Source: Zasmidium citrigriseum
Lineage: Eukaryota; Ascomycota; Dothideomycetes; Mycosphaerellales; Mycosphaerellaceae
NCBI GenBank assembly: GCA_002786025.1
Contig: NHNW01000022.1
Span: forward strand, 558,001-622,000
Direction of reading: 5' to 3'
DNA: 64,000 nucleotides
Each line of letters opens with the position of its first letter. Position 1 is the first letter of the stretch. Position numbers and translations under genes: made by a program. The notes below the pieces were generated by a model. That model was not told the origin of the DNA and did not search any database. It saw only the letters and a program-made list of their open reading frames with translations. This document shows positions 9,267-20,684 of the stretch, piece by piece.

Positions 9267-12200
9267 TCACTGATGGTATGAGACACATCCGCGGAAGACT
9301 TCGATCGCTGGCCGCTCAGCTAGAATCTGTGTCAGCAAGTCAACGTTTGACAGCAATATGCACACCTACCTCCATGCCGACGCTACGATGCAGCTGAACA
9401 AGCCAGTCGACGTAGCTGCTAGCCTCGCCGTTGCGGTCCTCGTAAAGCAAACGGGCGAATTCGAATTCTGCGCCATCGAGTCCTTGCCGTGCCAGCTGGA
9501 TTGACAGCCCTTTCGATCCTCGGCCGCTTCCAGTCCCTTGGTCCATAGCCAGGAGAATGTTGCGGACCTGAGCATTTAGGAGTGTCTCTAGCACGGGTAG
9601 CGCATTCAAATTTGGATCCAGCTTCTGCAGGTCATCAAAGCCGGGCCCGAACAAGTCCTCGAGCAGATTGGGGCTGACAAGCTGGTGAATCCACAGAATC
9701 AACATCTGTCCGTTATCGACGAGATATGCTCCGCCTTCATCGATGTTCGCAAAGCTTGCTCGGATGGCGCGAGGCATCTTGAGGTGGCCATTCTCGTCTG
9801 CGAATCCTTCTGATGGGTCCAAATTGTGAAGTGCGATGATGCGCGGGTATAGATACAAGCTCAACTCGCCAGGCCCCATGCCCTTGATCAATCGCACTTC
9901 ATGGATTCGACGGTCGCTTGGCTCCTTCCCACCCTTCAAAGCGCGCGACTTGATCAGACCCAGCACGTACATGGCAAACTCTTTCAAGTTCTCGGGCATG
10001 ACGAGCTTGCCTGGTGGGTGTGATTCGGAATGGTGTTTTCTGTAGCCCGCAAGTATATCAGTCGCCTTGTCCTGAATTGCTTGCCGCACATCTTGCAGAG
10101 AACGCTCTGGTATCCGGGCAGCAGACTCCTTGGCCAGCACTGACAGTACGGCATCCTGGTCGACGAACCGTAGGCTGTCTCGAGCATTTTCGGTGACGGT
10201 CGCCACCATGTTCGTACACCGCACTCTTCGCTGTCCGCTGGTGGTAGTGTAGAGCAGAGCAGACTGGAAGTGTGCATCATTTCTCGTCTCGAGCTTGCCA
10301 TCATAGCTAAATGTGGCCGACAGGGCGCTGTCTTCGGTAATGGTGCCCATCTCAAGATCAGCACCAAAAGTATGCTGTGTGAAGTTGCCACTGTAATGAG
10401 AGAGTTGCAGTCCATTGCTGCATCTAATCTTCATCAGCGCTGCAAAGCCTTGGTCTCTTTGCACCGTATGGCAGAGCTCTTTCTCAAGCTTAAGTGTGTC
10501 GCGAGGATAAGCCCAGTTGGGGTAGTAGAACGTCTCGCCGCCAGTCTTTTCGGAGACATGACCAATTGTTGCAATGTCCAAGTACCCGCCTGCAGGTGCC
10601 ATCAAGAAGAAGTCAACACCCACGCCGGCTTTGACCATGTCGCCTTGCAGCTTCTTGAACGCCTGATTCTCGGCACGGAGTAGCGTCTTTTCTTGCTCAG
10701 GGTTCTCGTTTGATGCGCTTTGCACGCCACGATCGCGCACCGCGAGCCGACCAGGGCCAAAAGTGGGTAGACTGGCCAGACTGCAGATGACCTTGCCTCC
10801 TGTGTCTGTGAGAGCAGACAAAGCAGCCGTAAGCGAGGGTAGCAGTGCTGGCTCGCCGTGCTTGATGCGCTCGAACATGGTCGGGAGCTGCCGAAGAAGC
10901 GTGACGATGTTCGACTTGGACTCGGTGGCATCGGTGAAGAGATATTGGTTGGAGATGGGCGAGAAGGGGTCTTCAAGATCGGACATGACCAGCTCCTGGG
11001 GTGCCGATTGCGCAGGGGATACATTATAGAAGTGCATTTCACGGTCGAATGTCACGAACCCAACCTTGGCTCCAGGCGGCACCTTGCTTGGATTCTGTGG
11101 CTTCTCTCCGTTTTGCTCCTCGCCATCTGTCTTGGCAGGAATTTCGAGATCGTCGCCATAAAGCGCAGCCAGAATACCATCACAGGTCGCCTTCAGGAAA
11201 CCGCGGTTACAGCTCTCGGCACTTACATCAAGCAGGAATAGATATCGCATGCCGACGGGCTCCTTCGACCAGTACTCCTTAGGTACCAGGAACTCGCAGG
11301 TGCCAAGTAGCAGTTCGGGACGTTGCTGTCGATCGACTCGGACCCCTGAAGGATCTGTGGGCGCAAAGTATTCCGGAGGAACTTCATTCGGATGGCCACA
11401 GAGGTTGCAGGACATTCTGTTTCCACCATTGGAAAAGACCATGAATGGATTCACGTAGGCTCGACATCGCCTACATCGAGGTGGTCCAGATTCGCCAAAA
11501 TCTAGAACAGGGATCGCCGATTCTCCATCCGTTTGCCTTGCTAAAGGTTGAACAACCATTCCAAGTGGAAGAGCAGTAGTGGCCAACTGTTCCTGAGAGT
11601 TCGGTACGCAATTCACGGTCAACCGTGCGTGCTTTGGAGAGGCATTCCCTTGGTCGAATGCTACAAACGGCGTAGTGGCAGGAGGCGGCAGTCGTTGCTC
11701 CATGGTGGGATAGACATGGCTCTTGTAGTACTCGGCGGGCAAATCTCGACTGAGAGGGATGCTGGGCACCTGGTCGGGATTCACTCGTCCTTGGGCCGCC
11801 GCAGCTTGAGACCCGGCTTGCTGCAATGTTATCGAAGCACCCGGAGCTGGTGCGGCGGCTTGAGGAATTTGTTGACTGCCGGGCTGGGGCAGCTGCTGAG
11901 ACTGCCATGGCTGGGTGGTCTGATGCCACTGTGCTGAGTCGGCGCCTGGCTGTGTTGCCGCTTGTCCATTCATGAATTGCCCCGCAGGCGGTGCACCAAA
12001 TCCTTGAGCACTTCCCGCCGGCTGCTCAATCTGATGATAGGCGTGTCTGTCCTTCTTCCTCCGCGCGGGATGTGCTGCTGCTGCCGCGCTGTCCATGCCC
12101 ATCTGGCCCATCTGCTGCGTCAAACCAGCCATTTCCTGCTGCCCGTCGTATTGCTGGAATTGTTGCTGCTGCGGGTAAGCCATTCCAGGCTGTTGCTGTC

Positions 12201-12414
12201 CGTAGCTCATCGTCGGCGGTCGTGGTGAAGGCACGGGAGGGAAGTAGCTGTCCTGCGCAGCTGATGCCGACGCTGCTGGGGCGCCTTGCTGGTATCCACC
12301 CGGAGAAGGCGCTACAGGCGGACGGAACTGCGAGGTGGTGCGTTTGGCTTGCGGACGTTCGTTGCGAGGGGTGCCAAAGGGCGAGGCATTGGTCGAGGGG
12401 ATCTGGAAGCTCAT
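9267..12414 (-). CDS. SEC24: Sec24, COPII coat cargo-binding subunit
   Basis: This is the COPII adaptor that pairs with Sec23 on the ER membrane and selects cargo for export. Model complement(join(9267..9326,9370..12414)), 1,034 residues. The N-terminus is a long Gln/Pro/Ala-rich disordered region. Near residues 313-340 is the zinc finger (CRRC...CNLC), followed by the trunk domain starting PELLLGTCEFLVPKEYW and YLFLLDVSAES, then the beta-sandwich, helical (SVLAKESAARIPER) and gelsolin-like (YLVDNGQMLILWIH) domains. The start is placed at MSFQIPSTNASPFGTPRNERP; an upstream ATG at 12480 would add 22 residues. A 43-bp intron (GTAGGT...ACACAG) is inferred at the 3' end. Unspliced, the protein would end seven codons into it. 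This is a housekeeping gene with host-typical composition. Confidence 0.95.
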
Positions 12415-12967
12415 GGCGAGCAGGAGACGAAGTGTTCGGATGAGGCCAGCTTTCCCCTGCGCCGAGAATAGAAGATTCACTCAAACCAACACGGGGGCTA
12501 CCTGGCCATGTCTCTCGCGAGGCTGGAAGGGCTGAAGGGATGAATCGAAGACACGCTCTCAACTTTTCCACTACAACACTCGAGATCCCAATTCCTATCG
12601 TCGCTTCACACGCGAGACGTCGACTTTCTGGCTTGAGTTCGGCAAAACTTGCATGCGGACGTCGCTTCGGGCCGAGCCATGACGAGCTAGCTGAGCTTAA
12701 ATCGCGTCTTGATAAACGCGTGCTCCGCGCCTTGTAAAGCGACTCCTCCTCCAGGCTGCCATGGCCAATGCGCTGAAACATATCACATTCGTCCAGCATC
12801 ATCTGAAGCCTTTGAGATAATTCGAACTTTCGTGAAGCATTGGACTTTCGAAAAGGAGGACATAAAATGAAGGTCTCCTCGAGGTTTGGACTTCTTCCTC
12901 TTCATTTCCATCACCATCTCCATCAACAACATTCACATCCATCACATTGCATACCCATTCATCAATC
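12415..12967. other. divergent promoter region
   Basis: This holds the 5' regions of SEC24 (minus) and the hypothetical gene at 12968 (plus). A CT- and CA-rich stretch lies just upstream of 12968, as is common for fungal leaders. No separate gene is seen. Confidence 0.4.
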
Positions 12968-13543
12968 ATGGCCCTCGACCCATATGTCTTGACCCGCGAA
13001 CAGTACACCCGCGGCCTCATCGATCAGCTGCAGCCGGCCTCGTGGCCACAACCTCTCAAGAACCGCGTCGTCATCTCCAAGATCCTCTACGACAAGCTCG
13101 CCCACCACCAAGCCATGGCTCCCAACCTGCAACAAACCTTCATGACTCCTGCCAACAGCAAGAACCGCGTCTACTTCATGTGGGACTTTGTCGGTCGCAC
13201 TCTCGTACCTCGCCCCACCTTACACTTTTTTTCCAATGGCTGACATATCGCCAGGGCTACTGTGTCAACTTCCGGGGTGTCACTTCTCTGGATGACATGA
13301 ACTCGGCTCAGAGGGCTCTCTGGGAGGATGTTGTAGGTCGCTGCGAGCTGACCGCGGATCTGATCCTGTACAGTAATCCACCTTCTTCATCGTACGTCCA
13401 TACTAACCTGTTCTTCACGCAGTAACACTACTCCAGGCCAGTTGAATGCAACGGTCGAAGAGGCTTATCCAGGCCAGGCGGGCAGTCATCCAGACTTTGG
13501 CGGCGATATTGTGGCCATGGCGCAGAGGTTGAAGGACCTTTGA
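12968..13543 (+). CDS. hypothetical protein, three exons
   Basis: Function unknown. Model join(12968..13204,13255..13372,13437..13543), 153 residues. Intron 1 (GTACCT, branch GCTGAC, CCAG) and intron 2 (GTAATC, branch CTAAC, CCAG) keep frame and give a continuous protein: MALDPYVLTREQYTRGL at the start, VYFMWDFVGRTLGYCVNF across the first junction, and a C-terminus with EEAYPGQAGSHPDFGGDI and MAQRLKDL. It is probably a soluble cytosolic protein, with no signal peptide or membrane segment. Intron 2 has an alternative acceptor at the upstream CAG (13421), but that would break the frame unless a second donor is used. Confidence 0.6.
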
Positions 13544-14520
13544 CCTGCCCAGACGTGCTCTCTCCACCTACGTCACAAAATATATGGCCGATCTTTCCCA
13601 CACGTATCATCAGCAACACCAAACATCTAGGCCTGCACGGTCGAACCTCAGCTCGACATCATTGATGAGGCAAATCCAAGCGACCAAATTCTCGCTCCGT
13701 TCCATTCGTCATTCCAGCCGTCCCCATTTGGCAATGTCCCAGGCGAACATTGCTTCTAGAAAGAGGCTTGCACATCAACGCCATCCCCCGCAATATGCTT
13801 CGGCACGAGCCTAATCATCCCGTCTCCACTCCAGTGAATGTAAGTTCTGTCTACCGTTCTGTCGATAACCTCACCGTCTGCAGACGCCATACTTTTACAT
13901 CTCCAACATCACGCCACAAGAGACGGCCGGTTGGCGACTTTCTTTTGAAACGCTAAGCTTTCCGATGTCGAATTGATCTAGACCGACTCTGCGCGATCGT
14001 CCTTGCCAACCTGCTTCCTTGTCCTCCATGGAATCGGGACTTCTCGATCGACACTGTCGTATGGACTGCCTCAATATGGCCAAGCGGATCAGTCTTCTCA
14101 AGGTCTCTCCCACTTGAGCAGGTGCTTAGGCCAAGGCGCTGTACAAGTCTCGAACCACCATACACTTCTGATGGGATCTCGATGATTTACCGTGCTGTCT
14201 CTCTAACGCAAATTGGCGACTGCAACCTTGGCGGCTAGACCACGAGGTCCAGACCTGCAGTCAACAGGGCTTGATGAGGCTTCACCTGAAACCAATCAGC
14301 AATGCTGCTTACGTTGTTATTGGAGAGGTCAATGCTCCTCTGAGTCTTTGCCGGGCAGAGCACTACAGCCTCGCATGCTTCACGGAACTCGCCGTTGCGG
14401 TCGCGACTCCTCGAGCAGGTTTCGGTTACAGCGCCTTGGGTGGAGAGATATATACGGCTTCGACATGACCATGGACGTTCGATTCCTCCTCAACATCTGC
14501 TGCAGACAATGATCCCTGTC
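13544..14520. other. intergenic, no gene supported
   Basis: Several short open frames lie on both strands, none with a family signature. The last 100 bases carry the leader of the peroxidase gene. Confidence 0.4.
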
Positions 14521-16068
14521 ATGAAGTACTTTCTAGCTATCACCGCCTTCTTTGGCTATGTCACTGCTTACCCTTCCGTCTTGGAGGACCTCGTCGCCCG
14601 CGATCGAGGCAGCAGCGGAAGCGTTCAGTCCAAGTGTGCCTGGAACAACTACAAGTGCCCTCCGGTGAAGACGAATGCTGCAGCGGCAGCGCTCAGTGCG
14701 GCACGAACGAACTGCGGACCTGCTCCCTGTCAGTAAAACCCATACTCGAACATTCTTGGACATGCACTAACACCAGTCCCATGCGGTAGGTGCCCCATTC
14801 AACAAGACAGATCAATATGTTAGCACCACCGGCAAGCACGCCTTCAAGGCGCCGGGTGCAAGTGATATTCGCGGTACGTTGGTGCAGCTACCCGCTGAAC
14901 AACTTGATTTTAACCTTTCATTCTTCGACTAGGACCTTGCCCTGGTCTCAATGCTGCGGCAAACCATGGGTACCTCAGTCGCACTGGCGTCACTACGCAA
15001 GCTGAGACCGTCGCTGGACTCTTTGCGGCTTATGCTATGAGCCCTGACGTCTCTGAGCCGCTCGCTGTCATCGCCATCAACCAATTCGGCGATCCCGTCG
15101 GCATGCGCTGGTCCATTGGCGTAAGACGAAGTCCGTCTTCGCTACCTCACTTGCTAACATAATCTTCCAGGGCCCTATCCGAGGCGTTACCAATCCAGTC
15201 ACGCAAAACTCCGGCATCTCTTACAGCCACAACAATTACGAATCCGACGGCTCGCAGACTCGTTGCGATGCTCCCATTACCGGCGGCGATGCCCACAGCA
15301 CCATTGTCTCTCGCTTTGCGGATACTTACATCAACCGTCTGGTCAAGGGACGTGGTGCAACACCTGGTTCGGGCTATGGATATACGCTGGACAGCTTTGC
15401 AAAAGATTACGTTTGCAAGTCTGACTGGTGAGTGTCTCCATCCTTTAGGCCTGACATCGCACTGACTCTTGACAGGTCCATCTCGCACAACCCTCTCTAC
15501 GTCTCGGCTCCATTCTCAGGAACTATCGTTGCACCAGTCGCATATCAATTCATCATCAACTGTACGTACCAAACCCATGTCGAATCTTATCGACCTTCTA
15601 ACCCTTTCCTCTCACAGTCATGAGCAACCACAGCGAAGCCAACCCCTCCGGCTGGCTCTCCCCCGAAGTCTACAAATCCTTCTTCGCCATCACGGGCAAC
15701 TACCCCAACTTCAAATGGCTGCCCGGTAGGCCCCCTCCCAACCCCCACAACCCACCTCTCTCTAATCCCGCCCTGTAGGCCAAGAACGCATCCCCGACAA
15801 CTGGTACCGTCGCCCCTCTTTAACCCCCTACGACAACCCCGCCGCTTTCGGCGACCTGACCATCGCCGGCGCTGCCTACCCCGACACCCTTCGTCTTGGG
15901 TGCAATAATGGTAAAGTGAATACTTATGTCGCTGGGAACCCGGCTCCTGTGCTTGCGGAGTTGCAGACGGTGGGGTTTGGGGGCAATTTTAAGCAGTTTG
16001 CGCCGACGGGGAATTGTCCGGGGAATGCGTATAATCCTATTGGGCCGACGCAGAATTATAAGGAGTAA
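14521..16068 (+). CDS. secreted heme-thiolate peroxidase (chloroperoxidase/unspecific peroxygenase family)
   Basis: The predicted enzyme is a heme-thiolate haloperoxidase or peroxygenase that uses hydrogen peroxide to oxygenate or halogenate organic substrates. Seven exons: join(14521..14728,14790..14873,14933..15120,15171..15427,15476..15561,15618..15725,15779..16068), 406 residues, with every junction in frame. It begins with a hydrophobic signal peptide (MKYFLAITAFFGYVTA), so it should be secreted; an ATG 12 bases upstream is an alternative start. The proximal heme ligand is the Cys in GPCPGLNAAANHGYL, and the distal acid motif is HNNYESDGSQTR. The reference families have EGD or EHD at that site, so ESD is a variant. 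The length fits the long group of these enzymes. It lies beside a methyltransferase gene transcribed towards it. Confidence 0.85.
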
Positions 16069-16365
16069 GGCTCGAGAGGAGGGGACATGGACGAGATGGG
16101 AACACACCAGGAGGAAGACTACAATGGCGGTGTGTGTACCTTCCCTTTGAGACGAAATGCACATTTTACCCGTCTATGTCTTCGTCTGTGGGTGTTCGAG
16201 AGTTGAGAAGGATGTACGACATTTGTTTGCTCGACCAGCTAGCCGCTCGCCCTAAATACTGGTTTTGCAATAGCCTACGAAAATCTACGACAGTAGAACG
16301 TAAAGATACTTGTCGCTAGACTGACGGGTGTCATCGAACCCGGTATCTGCCCACAAACAAGGTCC
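16069..16365. other. convergent 3' region, no gene seen
   Basis: This is the spacer between the convergent peroxidase and methyltransferase genes. No extra feature is visible. Confidence 0.4.
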
Positions 16366-17274
16366 TCAGTCCTCGAGCTTGACAAAACGCCCCCAGACTC
16401 GAGGAAGCAGATTGTATGGCCGGTCGATGTCTCGGCCAAACTCAACCATGTCCCAGCGACCCGCCTTCTGTAGGGCATCTTCGACCTCGACACCCATAGC
16501 GCAACCGCCTATCAATGGTGACCAAACGACGTTCCAGATTCCTTGAATTGTCAGCTACAGCGATAGATGGCGGCATATAAAACTTACTCTGCATGATCTT
16601 CGTAAGTCCATCCCCGCTAGCTTGGTGTTCCCAAAAGAGAAATTGTCCTCCCGGCTTCAAGAGCCTGTGACACCGCTTCGCTGCATCGTCGACGTTTTGC
16701 ACAGAGCACAAGACCTGCATGCAAACGACGGTGTCGAGGCTGCCGTCCACTATTCCGTGAGCTTTCAAGGCGTCGTCTTCTTCCAGAGCGGCGTTGATCG
16801 TAGTATAGCGTGACTTCAAATCAGGTATGGTCTTGAGCTTCTCCTCCAAAGCCGGAATGATGTGAACATTTGGCTCGATTCCGTAGACATGGTCGGTTCC
16901 CTTGACATTGTACCTCGGCAGCTGGTTCCCGCAGCCAGGACCAAGCTCCAGAGTGATGCCATCGGCGAGTCCCACCAACCGGGGCACGGGTGTGGCATCA
17001 GCCTCGCACTTTGCAAACTCGTGGCCTGGTTGTCGGGTCAGTACCGTCTCAACATAGAAAGATCGAAGCTGGCTCACTGAGGGAGGTATACAGTCGTGCG
17101 AAAGTCCGGTCGCCGACTTCACCGGAGCCGCGACGAAGACTCGTGAAGAAGCCTGAAGAAAAGGTCAATATGAGTCGGATATGGGTGGAGTGACAACCTA
17201 CACTTCAGAGCGTACCATATCAATGTCCACCGCTCGGTGTACGAGACGAAGCGCTCTTTGATATCAAGTGCCAT
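16366..17274 (-). CDS. SAM-dependent methyltransferase (class I, METTL7-like)
   Basis: The protein transfers a methyl group from S-adenosylmethionine to an unidentified small molecule or lipid. The start codon is at 17274 (MALDIKERFVSYTERW). A first intron lies at about 17,120-17,205 with boundaries not settled by eye; a second, 16542-16587 (GTAAGT...CAAG), is clear. Motif I is LELGPGCGNQLPRY, followed by GIEPN (the acidic position that binds the ribose), motif IV-like VVCMQVLCSVQNV and the post-motif LLKPGGQFLFWEH. After the second intron the C-terminus is IWNVVWSPLIGGC to WGRFVKLED, typical of the fungal METTL7-like group. The N-terminal hydrophobic stretch (WTLIWYALK) may help it associate with membranes. 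Confidence 0.8.
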
Positions 17275-19083
17275 GGCTGGATAAAGCAGGGCGCGGAACG
17301 AAGATTGATATGTGGGGCTTGGACCTTTGAATAGGATTGCTTAGAGCAATGTGTGAAAGACTCTCGGCGTCGTGTCTAGAAAAAGTGGGAGTAGAAAAGT
17401 TGGAAAGCAGAGTCTGGGGAGGAACGCTTAATTTATATCCCGGAAAGGTAGCATCCATACGGCCCAGGCTGCAGCTGAGGACCAGCGTTGCATCCTGTAT
17501 TTAGTTCGGGTAGAACCGAAGCCTCTTCTCGCAGAATCGGAGGGAGAAGCAAGCATGCCAAGAACTGTCCATGTGGGAACTGATATGGTTGTGCAAAAGC
17601 GTCACTCTCCATTTGAAGTCTCTTCAAGGCCCCGTGGTGACGGAGGAGAAATGATGGCGCTCGGTGTGCATCAGATCTTGGCTGTGGGTGAGTCTTTCGT
17701 GGAGAGTACGCAGTGGGCGATGGCCGTCCCAGATAATGACGCTCTTTTCAAAAGGGAGATGAAGGAAGACAGCTCGAGGCAATGACTTGGGCTTGATTCC
17801 GATATCAGGGAGTTGGGAGGTGAAGTGTTGGCCAAGCTCCGACAGGGTTTGGGCCGAAAGCGTGGGGCGGTCGGCTGCTCGTTTCTCCGACGCCAAGCCC
17901 AGCACGTCGCGTTCGAAGCGCAGCGCGTTCTTCCTCTTGCTGCTTGACCATCATGCGCGAACCTGCTCGGTTCAGCAAAATGACTGAACTTTATTGGCGT
18001 ATCTCATCAATTGGCAATTCCACTGAGGCAATGGGCCACCGCAAAGTATCGCCAAGGCTGCACGCTCTCTCGGAGATCCTTCATGAGCTGACAAACGGCA
18101 GGGCGTCAGTACTTGGTAATGAAAGCCAGACCAGCATCTCAACCACCCTTCATCAGACCAATTGACTTCCAATGTCGCTGTCCAGGAAGCGGCCACGGAT
18201 CTCATGTCATCGAGGGCATGGTCAATGTAAATCCGAGATGTAACAGCACGTCGCCGCTGCGGAAGCTGCAGCAGCTCCAGGAGCCACAATCTTCAGGCCG
18301 CTTCAGCGAGACCCTCGGGCCTCATAGCTTCCCCGACTTGTGGGCAGAGATGGACGAGGTGGCCTGAGATCCAGTACCTCAGACCTGCATCGTGTCTCTC
18401 TCCTGGTCTCAACGCACCTGCGGTTGCTTCCATCACCAAGTGGCTTCTGCTTCTGGCCTAACGACCAGAACCTATAGTCGTTCCATGGCTTCTGATTCTG
18501 ACTTCCATGATCAAAACCTACAGGCCCTTCTTAGCTTCTGCTTTTGACGATCAAAACTTAGTCACAGAGCAGCGCCTGCAACTGCCCTTCAGCCGAGCGG
18601 CTCTCGCGCCTCCAACACTTGCCGTCCAGCCTTTCCGGTTGACACTCGATGCCTTTCTGGCCCACAACGACCGACACTTGACGCAGCACTTGCTGCTTAG
18701 CCCTTGCGGTTGACAGCTACCGTTCACGCAGTGCCAGACCTGCTCTCCGATATGGACAATGACTCGCCGTTCTCCACAAATGCTTTGCAGAAGCTGCTCC
18801 CTTGCAGCCGGACCGCTCGTCGATCATAGATGAGGCCATTGCAGCCAAGTTACATCGACTGACCCAGTCATGTCGCATCGAACGGCCGACAAGGTTGGGT
18901 TCATCAAAGGAAGCGCCAGCTTGATAGCGAGGAAATCAGGTGAGACAATAGCACAACGCGGACGATGACGACTTCACTCGAGGATGGTCGACATGGAGGT
19001 ATCGCGATATGGTATGCTGCATACATGGGTAGAGTGTACTCACTACTCTGTGCTCACTAGAGCAAGCCAGCTCGCCATCGTTC
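17275..19083. other. intergenic, partly coding-like remnants and a short repeat
   Basis: No intact gene is found. On the minus strand, 17624-17950 has a coding-like stretch (SSSKRKNALRFERDVLGLAS... then KSLPRAVFLHLPFEK) with no clear start or continuation, so it may be a gene remnant. At about 18,440-18,560 a phrase resembling TGGCTTCTGNTTCTGNC...GACCANAACCTA recurs about three times as a degenerate tandem repeat of roughly 40-60 bp. The rest is featureless. Confidence 0.35.
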
Positions 19084-19612
19084 TCAGTAAAGACCGTGGT
19101 TCCGATCCCCGCTCGATTCAGTCAAAGCACATCGTTGATATTTCCCCTGAGGAATGCCGAAATCTTGCACAGCGCCCGACTTGGGGTAGCTCTCCGCACA
19201 GTGATTGATTTGTGTCTCCAGCTGACCTTGGCTGCTCCAGTGGTATGGGGCATTGTTCCAACCATAGGCAAAGATCCCGCTCAAGAGCACGCCGTCGTGC
19301 GGATTGCCGCCATCGTGGAGATCGGCACAGCCGGCGATGGCGGACTGTTGGATCATGAAGTTAGCAGTATCTTCCGCTGCTTCATTTTTCTGCCTGGACT
19401 GGGCGTGGAAATCGCCGTATGCCGTGTCGTCGGTTTGGTCCCAGTAGTAATCACCGAAAACACCAGAGTATTCGTCGTCCTGGTCGTATGATCGCGCTTG
19501 AACGAGGCGGCCCTCTGGGTCCTAACACCCCCGAGTGAGCCATTGCGGAAGTGATGCAGGGTATGCAGCTCGCCACGAGCATAGGCGTGTCCCACGAGGA
19601 TCTTGTTAGCGA
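19084..19612 (-). pseudogene. broken gene abutting the LTR
   Basis: A coding-like minus-strand sequence of unknown family. Reading from the transposon side it gives KILVGHAYARGELHTLHHF and NGSLGG, then after a frame change DPEGRLVQARSYDQDDEYSG, FGDYYWDQTDDTAYGDF, SAIAGCADLHDGGNPHDG and FAYGWNNAPYHW, ending at a stop near 19,084. No intron of reasonable length bridges the two frames, because an in-frame TAG lies right at the change, so I read it as a frameshift. The 5' part of the gene is missing: an LTR sequence begins about 20 bp upstream, at 19,633. This suggests that transposon insertion destroyed the gene. Confidence 0.4.
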
Positions 19613-19632
19613 GATAGCAACTAGTCGTATAG

Positions 19633-20230
19633 TGTTAAAACGAGTAGCGGAAGTAGTAGAGAGTCGTATAGAGTAGAAGAGAAGTACTTAGATTCCTTCT
19701 AACTAGCGAGACTATTTACACCCTTATATATACGACGATATCGCATCTAGAACGTTTGCATTACTAATGCATACGTCTAATAGAATCTTATAGAATACAG
19801 TTAACACATTAATTAGGAATCAATTAATAAGTTAATTAGAAATTAACTACAATAAATTCTAGTAGCTACTAGAAGGTTCTATACTAAGCATCCTAATCGG
19901 GTATAGGGCCTTCCCGATTAGGTCTAGCCTACGGGGGGACAAACTATCCAGAAGGTTCTAGATAATTACAAAAGGCGTTACGTAACTTCCTTACGTCTAA
20001 TAGAATCTTATAGAATATAGTCAACATGTTAATTAGGAATTAGTTAATAAGTTAATTAGAAATTAACTACAATAAATTCTAGTAGCTACTAGAAGGTTCT
20101 ATACTAAGCATCCTAATCGGGTATAGGGCCTTCCCGATTAGGTCTAGCCTACGGGGGACAAACTATCTAGAAGGTTCTAGATAATTACGAAAGGCGTTAC
20201 GTAACTTCCTAACGCCTATAGCCTTACTTA
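19633..20230 (-). repeat. inverted LTR copy with internal duplication
   Basis: The sequence starting TGTTAAAACGAGTAGCGGAA is the reverse complement of the end of the Copia LTRs that close at 20,684 and 25,793. It runs on, inverted, through matching blocks (TATATAAGGGTGTAAA, CGTAGGCTAGACCTAATYRGG) up to about 20,230, where it meets the 5' LTR of the complete element head to head. Inside it a segment of 220 bp is tandemly duplicated (19,773-19,992 and 19,993-20,211). It lacks the first part of the LTR, so it is a truncated solo LTR or the remnant of a second insertion. Confidence 0.75.
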
Positions 20231-20236
20231 GGGAGT

Positions 20237-20684
20237 TGTTTTAGAAGGCTATAGCAATCTAACGCCTATATAGGATCTAACGCCTCTATGGATTAGTAAG
20301 CAAGGCTATAAGCGTTAAAAAGTTACGTAAAGGCTTACGTAATTATCTAGCAGGTTCTAAATGATTAATTCTCCCGTAGGCTAGACCTAATTAGGAAGGC
20401 GCTATACCCGATTAAGACGCTTAGCGTAGAACCTTCTAGCAGCTACTAGAATTCATTGCAGTTGATTTCTAATTAATTGCCAATCGATTCCTAATTAATG
20501 TGCCGACTATATTCTATAAGATTCTATTAGGCGTAAGCATTAGTAATACATGTACGCTATAGAAGATTCTAGATGTAATATTGTCGTATATATAAGGGTG
20601 TAAATAGTCTCGCTAGACAGAAGAAATCTAAGCACTTCTCTTCTACTCTATACGACTCTCCTACTTCTGCTACTACTTTTAATA
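20237..20684 (+). repeat. 5' LTR of the Copia element
   Basis: It begins TGTTTTAGAAGGCTATAG and ends CTACTTTTAATA, where the canonical CA has become TA. It is 448 bp, equal in length to the 3' LTR and colinear with it. It contains short direct repeats of ATCTAACGCCTATA near its start and the TATATAAGGGTGTAAA block that may hold the promoter. A primer-binding site should follow directly (GGTTATAAGCCCGGGTGC), but I cannot name the tRNA. Confidence 0.8.

Noticed and set aside
8826..9281. 151-codon plus-strand frame
   Set aside because: It overlaps the end of SEC24, has no homology signal and has mixed composition.
12026..12802. 258-codon minus-strand frame
   Set aside because: It overlaps the Sec24 N-terminus in another frame; Ser/Arg-rich shadow.
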